DNA from: Ampullaceana balthica
Taxonomy: Eukaryota; Mollusca; Gastropoda; Lymnaeidae
DNA length: 64,000 nt
Direction of reading: 5' to 3'
NCBI GenBank assembly: GCA_944989445.1
Contig: CALYLW010001016.1
Span: 1 to 64,000 of the forward strand
Positions 43,157-55,184 of the stretch are shown here, piece after piece. Under the pieces are notes generated by a model, which was not told where the DNA came from, searched no databases, and saw only the letters and a program-made list of their open reading frames with translations. Position 1 is the stretch's first letter, and each line of letters begins with the position of its first letter. The position numbers were made by a program, and so were the translations under genes.

Positions 43157-44972
43157 CATGGGCACAGGTATAAAACAACGTTTAGCTGGAATTGGGAGAA
43201 AAATGGGCACAGGTATACAAAAATGTTCAGGTGTAATTGGGAGAAAAATGGGCACAGGTATAAAATAACGTTTAGCTGAAATTGGGAGAAAAATGTGCAC
43301 AGGTATAAAACAATGTTCAGGTTTAATTGGGAGAAAAATGGGCAAACGTATAAAATAACGTTTAGCTGAAATTGGGAGAACAATGGGCACAGGTATAAAA
43401 CAATGTTCAGGTGTAATTGGGAGAAAAATTGGGCACAGGTATAAAATAACGTTTAGCTGAAATTGGGAGAAAAATGGGCACAGGTATAAAACAATGTTCA
43501 GGTGTAATTGGGAGAAAAATGGGCACAGGTATAAAATAACGTTTAGCTGAAATTGGGAGAAAAATGGGCACAGGTATAAAACAATGTTCAGGTTTAATTG
43601 GGAGAAAAATGGGCACAGGTATAACATAACGTTTAGCTGAAATTGGGAGAAAAATGGGCACAGGTATAAAACAATGTTCAGGTGTAATTGGGAGAAAAAT
43701 GGGCACAGCATAAAATAACGTTTAGCTGAAATTGGGAGAAAAATGGGCACAGGTATAAAACAATGTTCAGGTGTAATTGGGAGAAAAATGGGCACAGGTA
43801 TAAAACAATGTTCAGGTGTAATTGGGAGAAAATGGGCACATGTATAAAACAACGGTCAGATGTAATTGTGAGAAAATGGGCACAGGTATAAAACAATGAT
43901 CAGGTGTAATTGGGAGAAAATTGGGCACAGGTATAAAATAACGTTTAGCTGAAATTGGGAGAAAAATGGGCACAGGTATAAAACAATGTTCAGGTGTAAT
44001 TTGGAGAAAAATGGGCACAGGTATAAAATAACGTTTAGCTGAAATTGGGAGAAAAATGGGCACAGGTATAAAACAATGTTCAGGTTTAATTGGGAGAAAA
44101 ATGGGCACAGGTATAACATAACGTTTAGCTGAAATTGGGAGAAAAATGGGCACAGGTATAAAACAATGTTCAGGTGTAATTGGGAGAAAAATGGGCACAG
44201 GTATAAAACAATGTTCAGGTGTAATTGGGAGAAAAAATGGGCACAGGTATTAAACAACGGTCAGATGTAATTGTGAGAAATGGGCACAGGTATAAAACAA
44301 TGTTCAGGTGTAATTGGTAGAAAATGGGCACATTATAAAACAACCGTCAGGTGTAATTGGGAGAAGATGGGCACAGGTATAAAACAACGTTCAGCTGAAA
44401 TCGGTAGAAAATGGGCACAGGTATAAACAACGGTCAGATGTAATTGTGAGAAAATGGGCACAGGTATAAAACAATGTTCAGGTGTAATTGGGAGAAAAAT
44501 TGGCACATGTATAAAACAACGTTCAGGTGTAATTGGGAGAAAAATGGGCACAGGTATAAAACAACGTTCAGGTGTAATTGGGAGAAAAATTGGCACATGT
44601 ATAAAACAACGTTCAGATGTAATTGGGAGAAAAATGGGCACAGGTATAAAACAACGTTCAGGTGTAATTGGGAGAAAAATGGGCACAGGTATAAAACAAC
44701 GTTCAGGTGTAATTGGGAGAAAAATGGGCACAGGTATAAAACAACGTTCAGGTGTAATTGGGAGAAAAATGGGCACAGGTATAAAACAACGTTCAGGTGT
44801 AATTGGGAGAAAAATGGGCACAGGTATAAAACAACGTTCAGGTGTAATTGGGAGAAAAATGGGCACAGGTATAAAACAACGTTCAGGTGTAATTGGGAGA
44901 AAAATGGGCACAGGTATAAAACAACGTTCAGGTGTAATTGGGAGAAAAATGGGCACAGGAGCAAACAACGCT
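43157..44972. repeat. 45-bp minisatellite with higher-order structure, about 40 copies
   Basis: All units share ATTGGGAGAAAAATGGGCAC followed by AGGTATAAAA. Type A continues CAATGTTCAGGTGTA and type B TAACGTTTAGCTGAA. From 43170 to about 44200 A and B mostly alternate, giving a 90-bp period. From about 44500 to 44960 a homogeneous type C (CAACGTTCAGGTGTA) takes over. The minus-strand translation of 43407-43706 is nearly repeated at 43899-44198, an offset of 492 bases. A period of 45 gives open frames on both strands, up to 267 codons, which I regard as incidental. Confidence 0.95.
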
Positions 44973-44999
44973 GAGATGTTAATAACATAAAGTAAGGTC

Positions 45000-45770
45000 G
45001 CTGAATACGGTTCGTTGATTAACAATATAATTATGCTTTTTTTTAAATGAAACAAACGGATACACAGAAACAACATAAACAGAAGAAATGTGTCCCATCT
45101 TCCTACCATAGGGGTATGTTAACACCTATATTACTGCAGCTGATTGCCTGGGACGCTACGGTGCAAGGGGGGTAATTATGATGGCGATTTAATGGATGTC
45201 ACAGCAAATTGTTTAGGTTAATGGCTTCATAATGTTGTAATAGACTAGAGATTTAATAGCCTAGAGGTATAATAGACAAGTATTAAACTAGATGTGTAAT
45301 TGACTATAGAAGTAATTTACTACAGGTGTAATTAACAGAAGATGTAATTACCCAGAGATGTAATCAAGTGGAGATGTGTATGGCTATACGAGGCTACAAT
45401 GATGATTCTCGTTTCAAAAATCGACAAGGGCTTCAAACCAACTTATTTTGCTATTGAATTCTTCTCAAATTTATATTCTATGATAAAAGGGAGATTAATT
45501 TAGGCTAAGACTAAGAAAAAATTGTTTGATCAGAAAATTGTAATACGTGTATGTTTATTGGGTATTTAAAACATTAATAGTAAAATGTTTTGTCCTTACA
45601 TATTTTTTTTCATATTCGAGCGTTTAATAAACGTGTAGAAGGCTGTTCCCAGGTAATAAAGAAAAAACAGGAAGTATACATGAAGAATACAATTGTTATG
45701 TATCTAGAACTCTTCTTCATTTAATACTTCTACGACCGTACCTCGCGGAATTACAATTGCACTCTTGCTT
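45000..45770. other. Non-coding sequence with a weak ~20-bp tandem repeat
   Basis: Bases about 45235-45380 repeat variants of AGATGTAATTGAC / AGAGGTATAATAGAC about seven times with poor conservation. Nothing else was recognised. Confidence 0.45.
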
Positions 45771-45785
45771 AAGTGTACCTGGGAC

Positions 45786-45955
45786 CAATTTTTCCCTCTA
45801 AGGTTCGATGGCCCGTATGCAAAGTAAAAAAAAACCCGTGTGCAAAGTTGAACAGCATCCATTATTTGGGCAATATTTCACAAAATTTGATGCGCGGTAA
45901 TTCTAAACTACTGCACGGCGTCGGTGAGATACCTGCGCGGCCGCAGGGAAAATTG
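45786..45955. mobile_element. hAT MITE, 170 bp, with perfect 8-bp target duplication
   Basis: The ends are CAATTTTTCCCTCTAAGG and CGCAGGGAAAATTG. The flanks are CCTGGGAC at 45778-45785 and 45956-45963. The interior matches 46470-46646 (GTGTGCAAAGTTG, TTTGGGCAATATTTC, GCGCGGTAATTCTAAACT). It has no coding sequence. Confidence 0.92.
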
Positions 45956-46469
45956 CCTGGGACCCTGTGCATGTTCGACCCATAGAACCAGGGTAAAAAA
46001 AATAATGAAGGGAGAACCTCTAAACCAAGGGGAAAAAAACCTACTGCTTCATTTTGTTGTATGTAAAACAACAACAAAAATTGAATGTTGCTCTCCTGTT
46101 AATGGTATATAGTTTTAGCAGGTTATAGTGGTCTGAAATCTTGTGACAGGACCTTTGTGACAATAACATGGCGCTTGTCAATGTTCTTCAGTCACGCTTG
46201 AGCAACGCTCTTGAAACTCACCACACGCCACGTCAGCGCAGTTAACGTCAAGAATTCGTTAAGTGTCTTAAAGCCTGGAGGCCAGCAAATCAAGGATTTC
46301 TGTAAGGGATTGGACGAAAGTGAATTCATTCTCGTAATTTAATCAAGGATATTCTTTCCAATACAATATTTGTCTCAAAGTATTCCTTTTATATGAAAAG
46401 TTCTGACAGAAAAAAGTGCATGTTAATATTTTGGAGAGTTTGATAATTCTGATATTACAAAGGGGTGAC

Positions 46470-46646
46470 CAATGTTCCCTCTACGGTTCATTGCTTCCTA
46501 TGCAAATTAAAGAAACTCGTGTGCAAAGTTGCACAGGATCCATTTTTTGTGCAATATTTTTTTTTAATTTGCTGCGCGGTATTTCTAAACTGCTGCGTGA
46601 GCTCAGTCAAATATCTGCGCAGCCACGCAGCTTAAAGGGAACATTG
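46470..46646. mobile_element. hAT MITE, 177 bp, same family as 45786
   Basis: The ends are CAATGTTCCCTCTACGG and TTAAAGGGAACATTG. The flanks GGGGTGAC and GTTGTGAC match at six of eight positions. The termini here are better inverted repeats than in the neighbouring copy. Confidence 0.88.
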
Positions 46647-46659
46647 GTTGTGACATGAA

Positions 46660-47325
46660 TAAATTTTTAAAATTCATTTTGAAAAATGTATTCGATTTCA
46701 ATAACTCATTTTTAAATGTATCGATTTTCTCTCTAAGCGAAATATAAGCCACCCGATAAAAAATCATTTTTGTTTCGTTTTCATAGTATCAGAAGCCTCC
46801 GACTCAATTTTATTTTTACTGTACCTATGTGTGTCCTTGTGTAGAATAGTTGTTTGTGACCTGGTCGTCATGGCTCGGCATGTTACAATGATTGAAACCA
46901 CGTGATGCTGATCTCAAGTAGATGAAACATACATCAGGCGTCATTAGACTCCAATCAACTGAGACGTTTGCTCACCGGCAGTCACCAGCGCATGCGCACT
47001 ATCATCTGATAACAGTCTGCACGCTTTTATCGTGTCATCGGGTGATTATCTGTGCACTCGTGTTGGTAACGAAAGGCGTGGGAATAGCCATCAGATATTT
47101 TAACACTTAGCTTAGAGTAAAATGGATTTCAAAACGCACAATAATTTACGCACAAAAAACAAACAAACAAACAAACTGGGGAAAATATTACAACAAAATG
47201 CTCTGATCAAGGCTTCTCAGATTAAAACTCGTTGCCCCTATGCTCACTTCAAACAGTATAAGCTTTAACATCACAACAACTGTGAATTATAGGAAAACCC
47301 CTTAGGACGACAGGAGGGACTGGGT
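46660..47325. other. Non-coding sequence, nothing recognised
   Basis: There is a short AAAC simple repeat near 47157-47175. A 62-codon open frame at 46922 has no recognisable motif. Confidence 0.4.
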
Positions 47326-47886
47326 ATTTATACATTTAATGTTTCTTGTGGTATTTATGAATGTTTTTTGTGGTATTTTTGAATATTTCCTGTGTGGTTT
47401 ATGAATGTTTCCTGTGTGGTTTATGAATGTTTCTTGTGGTATTTATGAATGTTTTCTGTGTGGTTTATGAATGTTTCTTGTGTGGTTTATGAATGTTTCC
47501 TGTGTGGTTTATGAATGCTTCCTGTGTGGTTTATGAATGTTTCCTGCTTATGAATGTTTCTTGCGGTATTTATGAATGTTTCCTGTGTGGTTTATGTATG
47601 TTTCCTGTGGTATTTATGAATGTTTCCTGTGTGGTTTATGAATGTTTCTTGTGGTATTTATGAATGTTTCCTGTGTGGTTTATGAATGTTTCTTGTGGTA
47701 TTTATGAATGTTTCCTGTGTGGTTTATGAATGTTTATTGTGGTATTTATGAATGTTTCCTGTGTGGTTTATGAATGTTTCCTGTTTGGTTTATGAATGTT
47801 TCCTGTGTGGTTTATGAATGTTTCCTGTGTGGTTTATTAATGTTTCCTGTGTGGTTTATGAATGTTTCCTGTGGTGTTTATGAATT
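47326..47886. repeat. 22-bp minisatellite, about 25 copies
   Basis: The unit is TGTGGTTTATGAATGTTTCC then TG, with an alternative unit carrying TGTGGTATTTATGAATG. The two forms are partly interspersed. Confidence 0.95.
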
Positions 47887-48195
47887 GTACATCACATGTT
47901 CGAATCAAAATTAAGTTTTTCATGCTCTGTCTTCGGAAATAGTCTATAATCTAGTCCTATTTATTATGGCTTTGCTGTTTTTTAAGGTAAGTTTAAGCTG
48001 TCTCTGAATGCATTTGTTATCTCGTAAAATTCAAGACTCGCCGTGCAGCTGAACTCATATGACTTTCTGATTGTTGGAAATACATTGACATACCCGCTAT
48101 GAGCAGAAGTGAGACTAAAAAAAGGGTGTTATGTTAAAAGAAAATCTCATAAGTGAAATGTTCGCTAGCCTAGTCACAGCCTTTTTTATGACTCC

Positions 48196-48267
48196 ATCAT
48201 CATCATCATCATCATCATAATCATCATTATTATCATCATCATTATTCATCATCATCATCATCATCGT
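48196..48267. repeat. ATC microsatellite
   Basis: Runs of TCATCATCATC are interrupted by TAATC and TTATTATC variants. Confidence 0.95.
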
Positions 48268-48355
48268 AACACAATTTTAGATTTATTTTTTGTCCTTTCT
48301 AAAGACAAAGTAGCTGGTTTGTTTGAGAAGCCGGTAACAGCAGAATCATCTACGT

Positions 48356-48541
48356 CAGTGCTTCTCAAACTTTTTAGTATGGCGGACCTGCAGGAATTGT
48401 TTCCATTGCACCAGGGACCGGTGCACTATTTTCACTGAACTGATAATTTTTTCTGTCCTTTTTTTAAGAACAACTGCGGACCGGCAGCGGATGGCCCACG
48501 GACCGGCACTTGTCCGCGGACCACCACTCTGCGAAGCACTG
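48356..48541. mobile_element. hAT MITE, 186 bp, with perfect 8-bp target duplication
   Basis: The left end is CAGTGCTTCTCAAACTTTTT and the right end CTCTGCGAAGCACTG. The flanks are ATCTACGT at 48348-48355 and 48542-48549. The interior carries GGACCGGTGCACTATTTTCA and GCGGACCGGCAGCGG. Relatives are the fragment at 42464 and the element at 59655. Confidence 0.94.
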
Positions 48542-48549
48542 ATCTACGT

Positions 48550-49070
48550 CGTTCTAGTTTTATCTATAGAGACCAGAACTTCTCAAACTAAACCAGCCTC
48601 CAAGCGACACCTCGGATTTAAAATGTGTATTCATTTGACGGTTGTTTTTAACAGGAAGATAAATGCAGAAACGGATAATTGATGTACTCTTAGCAAACTG
48701 ATCGTGCGCATTCGTAAAGAGAAGCGCCATTGACCCACAACCACCGACGAGGTATTGCCACATGCGTGGCAGCATTGATTTCTGGACTCTGATGCGGGGC
48801 GGTGGGTGGGAGGGGGCGCTCTTTTTAAAAAAATATTTTAAAAAAAAAGATTGAAATGAATGTTTAAAAAAAAAGGTCTGCAGGTGGAATTTTCCATAAT
48901 GATAAGAAATCCTTGAACTCGCACAACCCCCAGCGCACAGATGTAGAGGCGTGGAACTAATGTGGGAGACTGAACTTTTGAAAAATGTTTGACAATAATG
49001 GTGGAAGGGGAGGGGGGACGGTTTATTTTATTTTAAATTTTATTTTGTCATAGAAATTCTATTAAACAGC
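48550..49070. other. Non-coding sequence, nothing recognised
   Basis: Open frames of 63 and 71 codons on opposite strands overlap the MITE or its flank and lack motifs. Confidence 0.4.
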
Positions 49071-49074
49071 TTGC

Positions 49075-49375
49075 TGTATCAAAATTTCAGATCGATCGAA
49101 CACACCGTAGTTAAATAGATGCATTTTTAGTTTATATCTATGTAACATATGTAATTCAAATTCATAGTTTGTTATTGTTTTTCTTTCACGTGCCATTTGA
49201 TTTCACGCGTTGACGCCACCCTTCGATGTCCACCCCCCACCCATCTCTTCCAGCGGTTTTAAAGCCATTTAATATCACTCGGTGTCAGTCTGTAAATGTT
49301 TGTCACGTTTGAACATAATCAATACTTTTAGTTATGTCTCATTTATAAGGGATTTATAGTCAAACACTTTTTTTA
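49075..49375 (+). repeat. Fragment of the TIR tandem family (F), right two thirds
   Basis: It begins TGTATCAAAATTTCAGATCG with ATCGAACACACCGTAGTTAA, continues ACGCGTTGACGCCACCC and CACTCGGTGTCAGTCTG, and ends TCATTTATAAGGGATTTATA with GTCAAACACTTT. The left terminus is missing. The interior is of the F3/F4 type. Confidence 0.8.
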
Positions 49376-49750
49376 AAGGGATTGTTTATTTTTTAAATTT
49401 TACTGATATCAAAAACGATGATTTTTTTAGTGAAATTAACGGTCAAGAACAAGAACAAGCAGAGAAAAACTTCAATTAACCTTTCGTGTTCTTGGCTACT
49501 CTGACCCCAGAATTAATCAAACCCATATTTAGTCAGTAAACATATATTTAGTAACACTGATGTGAAGGGAGGACAGAATCATAACGAATGACGAAATACT
49601 CTGATCACAATTCCCGGAGACGCCCCTGAAAAGTTCAACATTTCAAGTACACTTGGCATGCATCGAGTTTAGAGTTTGTCTCAACGGCTGTGTTGTTGTG
49701 GGTGGTAATAACGGTCAGAGTGTATCATGACTGTTCATGGGTGACCTACA
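49376..49750. other. Non-coding sequence, nothing recognised
   Basis: There is no gene or repeat signal I can support. Confidence 0.4.
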
Positions 49751-49756
49751 GCTCAT

Positions 49757-50276
49757 TAGGCGTATTCGATGACCCAACCATTAACTCTATTCGATGACCC
49801 AACCATTAATTTCATTCGATGACCCAACCATCAGGTGTATTTGATGACCCAACCATTACCCGTATTCGATTACCCAACCATCAGGCGTATTCGATAACCC
49901 AACCATTAGCCGTATTCGATGACCCAACGATCAGCCGTATTCGATGACCCAACCATCAGGCGTATTCGATGACCCAACCATCAGGCGTATTCGATGACCC
50001 AACCATCAGGCGTATTCGATGACCCAACAATTAGCTGCATTCGATGACCCAACCATTAGCTGCATTCGATGACCCAACCATTAGCTGTATTCGATGACCC
50101 AACCATCAGGCGTATTGGATGACCCAACCATTAGCTGCACTCGATGACCCAACCATTAGCTGTATTCGATAACCCAACCATTAGCAGTATTCGATGACCC
50201 AACCATTAGCTGTATTCGATGACCCAATCATTAGCTATATTCGATGGCCCAAACATTAGCTGTATTCGATGACCCA
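49757..50276. repeat. 25-bp minisatellite, about 21 copies
   Basis: The unit is TATTCGATGACCCAACCATT followed by AGCTG, or the variant ending CAGGCG. The two endings occur in blocks. Confidence 0.95.
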
Positions 50277-50334
50277 TGATAAACATGTATGTATGGCATC
50301 TGTACGTATACCAAAGACGATAGATTGATCTTTA

Positions 50335-50560
50335 TTATTTGCAGCTCTTGGTGTGGCTGATGAGACAAATCCTTGAGTGGCTGTCTCTTCTGCATGTCAC
50401 ACACACGAATGCCTTGGGACAGTGTTGCCTGGCCTTCCTCCTCGGTCATTTTTCAACTGCTTCTGCCCTAGTTTGCTCCTCTGCTCTTAGTGATCCTTCT
50501 TTGCCTAAAGCCCGCCACGTGGCCCTATCCTCTGCCAGGTTTTCCCAGTTTAGTTGAATC
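50335..50560 (-). pseudogene. LINE C-terminus with Cys/His finger
   Basis: The minus strand reads LNWENLAEDRATWRALGKEG, SLRAEEQTRAEAVEK, a TGA, PRRKARQHCPKAFVCVTCRR and DSHSRICLISHTKSC. The CxxC...HxxxC arrangement at the end matches the zinc-finger tail of LINE proteins such as the one at 29100, but the sequence is a different family. It has one in-frame stop. The rest of the element is absent. Confidence 0.8.
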
Positions 50561-50685
50561 AATGATAAACATATGGCGAAGACATCGCAACACCACACCA
50601 CGTTAAACATTTCACGTTTGAGCCCTAATTCACATAGGGAATTAATTCTCTATAGAGGACAATGCCCTATCACACTTTATTTCAT

Positions 50686-50831
50686 CATAGAGTTGATCAT
50701 AGAGTTAATCATAGAGTTGATCATAGAATTGATGATAGAGTTGATCATAGAGTTGATCATAGAGTTGATCATAGAGTTGATAATAGAGTTGATCATAGAG
50801 TTGATCATAGATTTGATCATAGAGTTGATCG
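50686..50831. repeat. 12-bp minisatellite AGTTGATCATAG, about 12 copies
   Basis: The period of 12 gives open frames (IIEL repeats). Most units carry the TGATCA palindrome. A few have TTAATCAT, TTGATGAT or TTGATAAT variants. Confidence 0.95.
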
Positions 50832-50859
50832 TTTGTTATTTATTCGGCGCTGATTGAGT

Positions 50860-52350
50860 TAGAGATTAAACGCACGAAGAATCGCAGAAATTTTTTTTTG
50901 AAAAGGAAAAGATGAAAATATTCGCTTGGGGGCAGGTACTGTTCAATTGATTTCTCATCAAGATTCTCTCTTTAAAACTAATAAAATATAATTTTACAAC
51001 GTACTTTATCACACTGTGATAATTAGGTCAAAAGTTTATTTCAGTGCACACGGACTTAATGAACGCGACATGCCACTCGTTCCTTCAAAAATGATTACAA
51101 GCAAGTTTCAAGGACATAACTCTTGCAGACACGTTAAAGAATTTTTTATATGACGTTTCACTAGATATATGAATATAACGAAGGACGTTTTGACGGAATG
51201 TTGCTAGTGATTACTTGGATATTTGGATCAACGCTAATTAGGAACTAATGAGAACCATTAGCTTTAATCCACTGTCCATCCTGATTCTTTTATACTTCAA
51301 GTAAGTTTATCAATCACGTAGACATCAACACTTTTGTTTCCATTCATCCCACGTAACACTGTAATTTCTTTACACTATAAGTGATTAATCTAAAAACATA
51401 ACCTTTTTAACTGTAGCCGTTCGTATTAAATGATGATTTAGTCAGCTAGTTTTATACTTCAGTTTTCAAAATTTTACAGAGATAAATCGAAGTCGAGTAC
51501 ACGAGCAAAGGCTTCATCACTACATTCCAGTGATTCTAGCTATGTTTCTCCAACTGTCGCCGTTATCCCCATCAGTTCTGACAAAGATCTTTAATTGTGA
51601 GTCAGGTTTAGCAACGTTCCAGTTTGTATATAACGAACATAGAATATAATATTTATTTTATTTACAATGTCCTGTTCTACCATCATTACTGTTTAATAAA
51701 ACTGCTGAAAATTGTTGTCTTTATTTGTTAAAATATTTGTTTGAACTATATAAATGTGATTTTCATGTAAGAAATCTAGAATATTCAACGAGGAAAAGAA
51801 AATTGTCATTTTGTTAAGAATGAAAGAAATACGCAATGTTCTTTTGTAAACAAAGTTGTGCTTCATGCTTCATTTCTTGAGTCAAGGAACAAAATCATTT
51901 GACAACTTTGATGATGTTAGATCAAACAGATGTTTAGTTGCTAGGCTGATGGCAGTGGTGTGTTTCGCCAATATTTTCATCTTCTACATTGTATTTTGGA
52001 GATTTATTTCATTTTAGTTGAAAAATGAACGACGTATCATGATAATATAGACCTAGTTACACGACTGGATATGATATTAAAGGTCACGTTAAATAAAATC
52101 TTATTTTAAAAAATACATTTTACAACAAGCTAAATAACAATATAATTAAATCACTTTAATGGAGCTTCAGTCATAAAAGCATTTTATTTACATCTTAAAC
52201 TTGCTGTATTACCTTATTGGTTAAATTATATTGGTGTAATATTACCAATTCGCCCCCTGGTAGGTGAATTGTTTTTCCAATCAAAGTTTTTCATATTTAA
52301 ATTTGCGTTCAGCAACAGTTAAAAAGTGTCTGCACTAAAATGTGTTTATA
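50860..52350. other. AT-rich non-coding sequence, nothing recognised
   Basis: About 1.5 kb without a reading frame above background, RNA-gene signature or repeat relationship that I can see. A TTGGTTAAATTATATTGG and TAATATTACCAATTCGCCCC stretch at about 52217-52257 is the only patterned sequence. Confidence 0.4.
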
Positions 52351-52353
52351 TAA

Positions 52354-53611
52354 TACTAACAGACCCGTCGTGCGTTGCAACGATCAAAGTAAAAAGGAAT
52401 AAATTTAAAGAAACCAATGAGTGGTATGTTTAAAAACAATTCTGAAGAAACCTTCGTGGAAGTGTGAAAAAAAAATCCAAGTTTCATAGCAAACGGATAA
52501 ATAAATTAATAATTAAATAGCGTACAAAAGAAGAAACGATATTAAGGGCCCCGGCCCCAAAATGAGTGATATTATTGTTTTTATTGCCATTGTACTCAAG
52601 CTATATTCCTCAATATCGTGTAAAATTGAATAGGGAATACAATTATTAAAGTTCAGTAAAAAGACTTTTTCGAAGAAATGGAAATTAAGAGTTCAGTGCC
52701 CTATAGTAATATAGGCTCTTAAGTTTTTATATTCTAAGTTTTGTCAAAATCCAGTTATTTTCTCAATATCTAAACTCTTAAACTACTTTTTATATACCTA
52801 AAATAGGGGGAAAATAACATTAAAGGGGCCCCTGTCCCATTCGGTGCAAGAGGTCAATTTCAAAAACCTGTTCATTTTAGTTCATTTTTTGTGTGGCTAT
52901 ATTTCTCAAGCTCATTTAAAAAGTAAATAGGAAAAATATCTTAAACATATACGAAAAAAGATATTTGGGGTCCCCGGCCCCGAAGATATTGGCATTAGAA
53001 GTTCAGTGTCTATATATTTTAATATAGGCTACCAAGTTTTTGTATGCAAAAGTCTGGTGAAGATCTATTCATTTTACTAAGTAGCTAACGTAGAAACTAA
53101 TTTTTATATAGCTCATATAAGTTAAAAACGACATTAAAGGGCCCCAGGGCCCATTCTGGGCAAGATATAAAGTTCAAAACACCTGTTCATTTCAATTAGT
53201 ATAATAATTGATACATGTGTCATAATTTGTCAAGATTGTTAATGACTGAATGGTGAATAAAATCTTAAACGTTTAAAAAATGTGAATTTTTGGGCCCCCA
53301 GCCCCAAAGGAATGAATATTAGCAGTTTAGTGCCCTATAGTATTTTAATATTGGCTATCAAGTTGTCATATACAAATTTTTGGTTAAGATCCAATAATTT
53401 ACACAGTAGCTAAAGCTTAAACTAATTTTTATATAGCTTGATATAAGCAAAACATGACAATATGGGCCCCCGGCGCCCCATGAGTGTTAAATTTTGAAAA
53501 AAGTGACAGTTACCATCCCGGGAGCATACTCAACAGTCTTGAAAAGTTTCATGACGATCGGGTGAATGGTTTAGACAGCTATAAAGGACATTCATACACA
53601 CACAAACATAT

Positions 53612-53697
<86 letters not shown>
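52354..53697 (+). mobile_element. GGGCCC-rich interspersed element, copy A (full 5' end)
   Basis: The 5' end is ACTAACAGACCCGTCGTGCG then TTGCAACGATC, which contains the palindrome CGTTGCAACG. The body consists of four degenerate sub-repeats of about 330 bp. Each sub-repeat carries AAGGGCCCC-type palindromes, AGTTCAGTGCCCTATAGTAT, a TTGGTTAAGATCCA block and CTAACG-TTAAACTAATTTT. The 3' end is TTTCATGACGATCGGGTGAA, TGG-TTAG-CAGCTATAAAGGA, then a CA run and a TA microsatellite (53623-53696). I do not recognise the class. The dinucleotide tail suggests target-primed retrotransposition, but no coding sequence supports it. Confidence 0.75.
53623..53696. repeat. TA microsatellite, about 37 repeats
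   Basis: This is a pure TA run at the 3' end of element copy A. Confidence 0.97.
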
Positions 53698-53701
<4 letters not shown>

Positions 53702-55184
53702 AATTAATAATTAAAAAGTTTACAAAAGAAGAAACGATATTAAGGGCCCCGACCCCAAAATGAGTGATACGTTATGTTTTTTTATTGCTATTGTACTCAA
53801 GCTATATTTCTCAATATCGTGTAAAATTAAAATGGGTAATGCAATTAATAACGTTCAGTTAAAAAGACATTTGGGGCCCCCATCTCCGAGGGAATGGACA
53901 TTAGGAGTTAAGTGCCCTATAGTAATGTAATATAGGCTCTAAAGTTTTTATATACTAAGTTTGGTCAAAATCCAGTTATTTTCGCATTATTTAACACTTA
54001 AACTATTTTTTTTATCTTGCCAATATAGGAAAAATAAACGAAATTAAGGGGCCCCCGGGCCTATGCGGTGCAAGATGTCAATTTCAAAAACCTTTTCATT
54101 TTAATTTAGTTTCATCATGGATATATATTTCTCAAGATCGTTACAACGTGAATGGGGAAAATATCTTAAACATATACGAAAAAAGATATTTGGGGCCCCC
54201 CGGCCCCGAAGAAATTGACATTAGAAGTTATGTGCCCTTAAGTATTTTAATATGGGATACCAAGTTTTTGAAAACAAAGTTTGGTTAAGATCCATTCATT
54301 CACTTAGTACCTAACGCATAAACTAAATTTTAAATAGCTTATATAAGCAAAAAACGACACTAAGGGCCCCAGGGCCCATTATTTGCAAGACATAAATTTC
54401 AAAACACCTGTTCGTTTCAATATGGATAATAATGGATGCATTTATCATTATTTTTCAAGATCTTTAATAAATATATGGGAAATAAATTCTTAAAAGTTGA
54501 AGAAAAATGGCATTTTGGGCCCCAGGCCCGAAGGAATGGTCATTATGAGTTTATTGCCCTATAGTATTTTAGTATCGGCTGTCAAGTTTTTATATACAAA
54601 GTTTAGTTAAGATCCATTCATTTACTCAGTAGCTAACGCATAAACTAGTTTTTTATATATCTTATATAAGCAAAAACAGATATTAAGGGCCACGGGGCCC
54701 ATTCAGTGCAAGATATTAAGTTCAAAACCCCCATTCATTTCAATTTGTATAATAATGGATACATGTGTCATTATTTGTCAAGATTGTTAATGACTGAATG
54801 GTGAATAAAATCTTAAACGTTTAAGAAATGTGAATCTTTGGGCCCTCAGCCCCAAAGGAATGAATATTAGCAGTTTAGTGCCCTTTAGTATTTGAATATT
54901 GGCTATCAAATTGTCATATACAAAGTTTGGATAAGATCCAACAATTTACACAGTAGCTAGCACTTAAACCAATTTTTATATAGCTCATGTAAACAACAAA
55001 TGACATTATGGGCCCCCGGTGCCCCAAGAGTGTTAAATTTAGAAAACAAAGTTGCCAGTTACCATCCCAGGTGGGTACTCAACAGTCTCCAAAAATTTCA
55101 CGACGATCGGATGAATAGTTTAGTCAGCTATAAAGGAATGCACACACACACACACACAGACATACTTTGATTTATATATAACTA
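53698..55184 (+). mobile_element. GGGCCC-rich element, copy B (5' truncated)
   Basis: It starts within the element (AAATAAATTAATAATTAAAA equals 52500 in copy A) directly after the TA run, and ends with a CA microsatellite and ACTTTGATTTATATATA. It has about four sub-repeats with intact GGGCCCC palindromes. The 5' truncation is typical of retrotransposed copies. Confidence 0.7.

Noticed and set aside
43049..45109. Open frames up to 267 codons rich in LPITPEHCFIPVPIF and similar repeats
   Set aside because: The 45-bp period gives several open frames at once on both strands; they switch register at single-base indels and have no non-repetitive domain.
50573..50857. A 94-codon membrane-like protein (IIEL repeats)
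   Set aside because: It is the translation of a 12-bp minisatellite.
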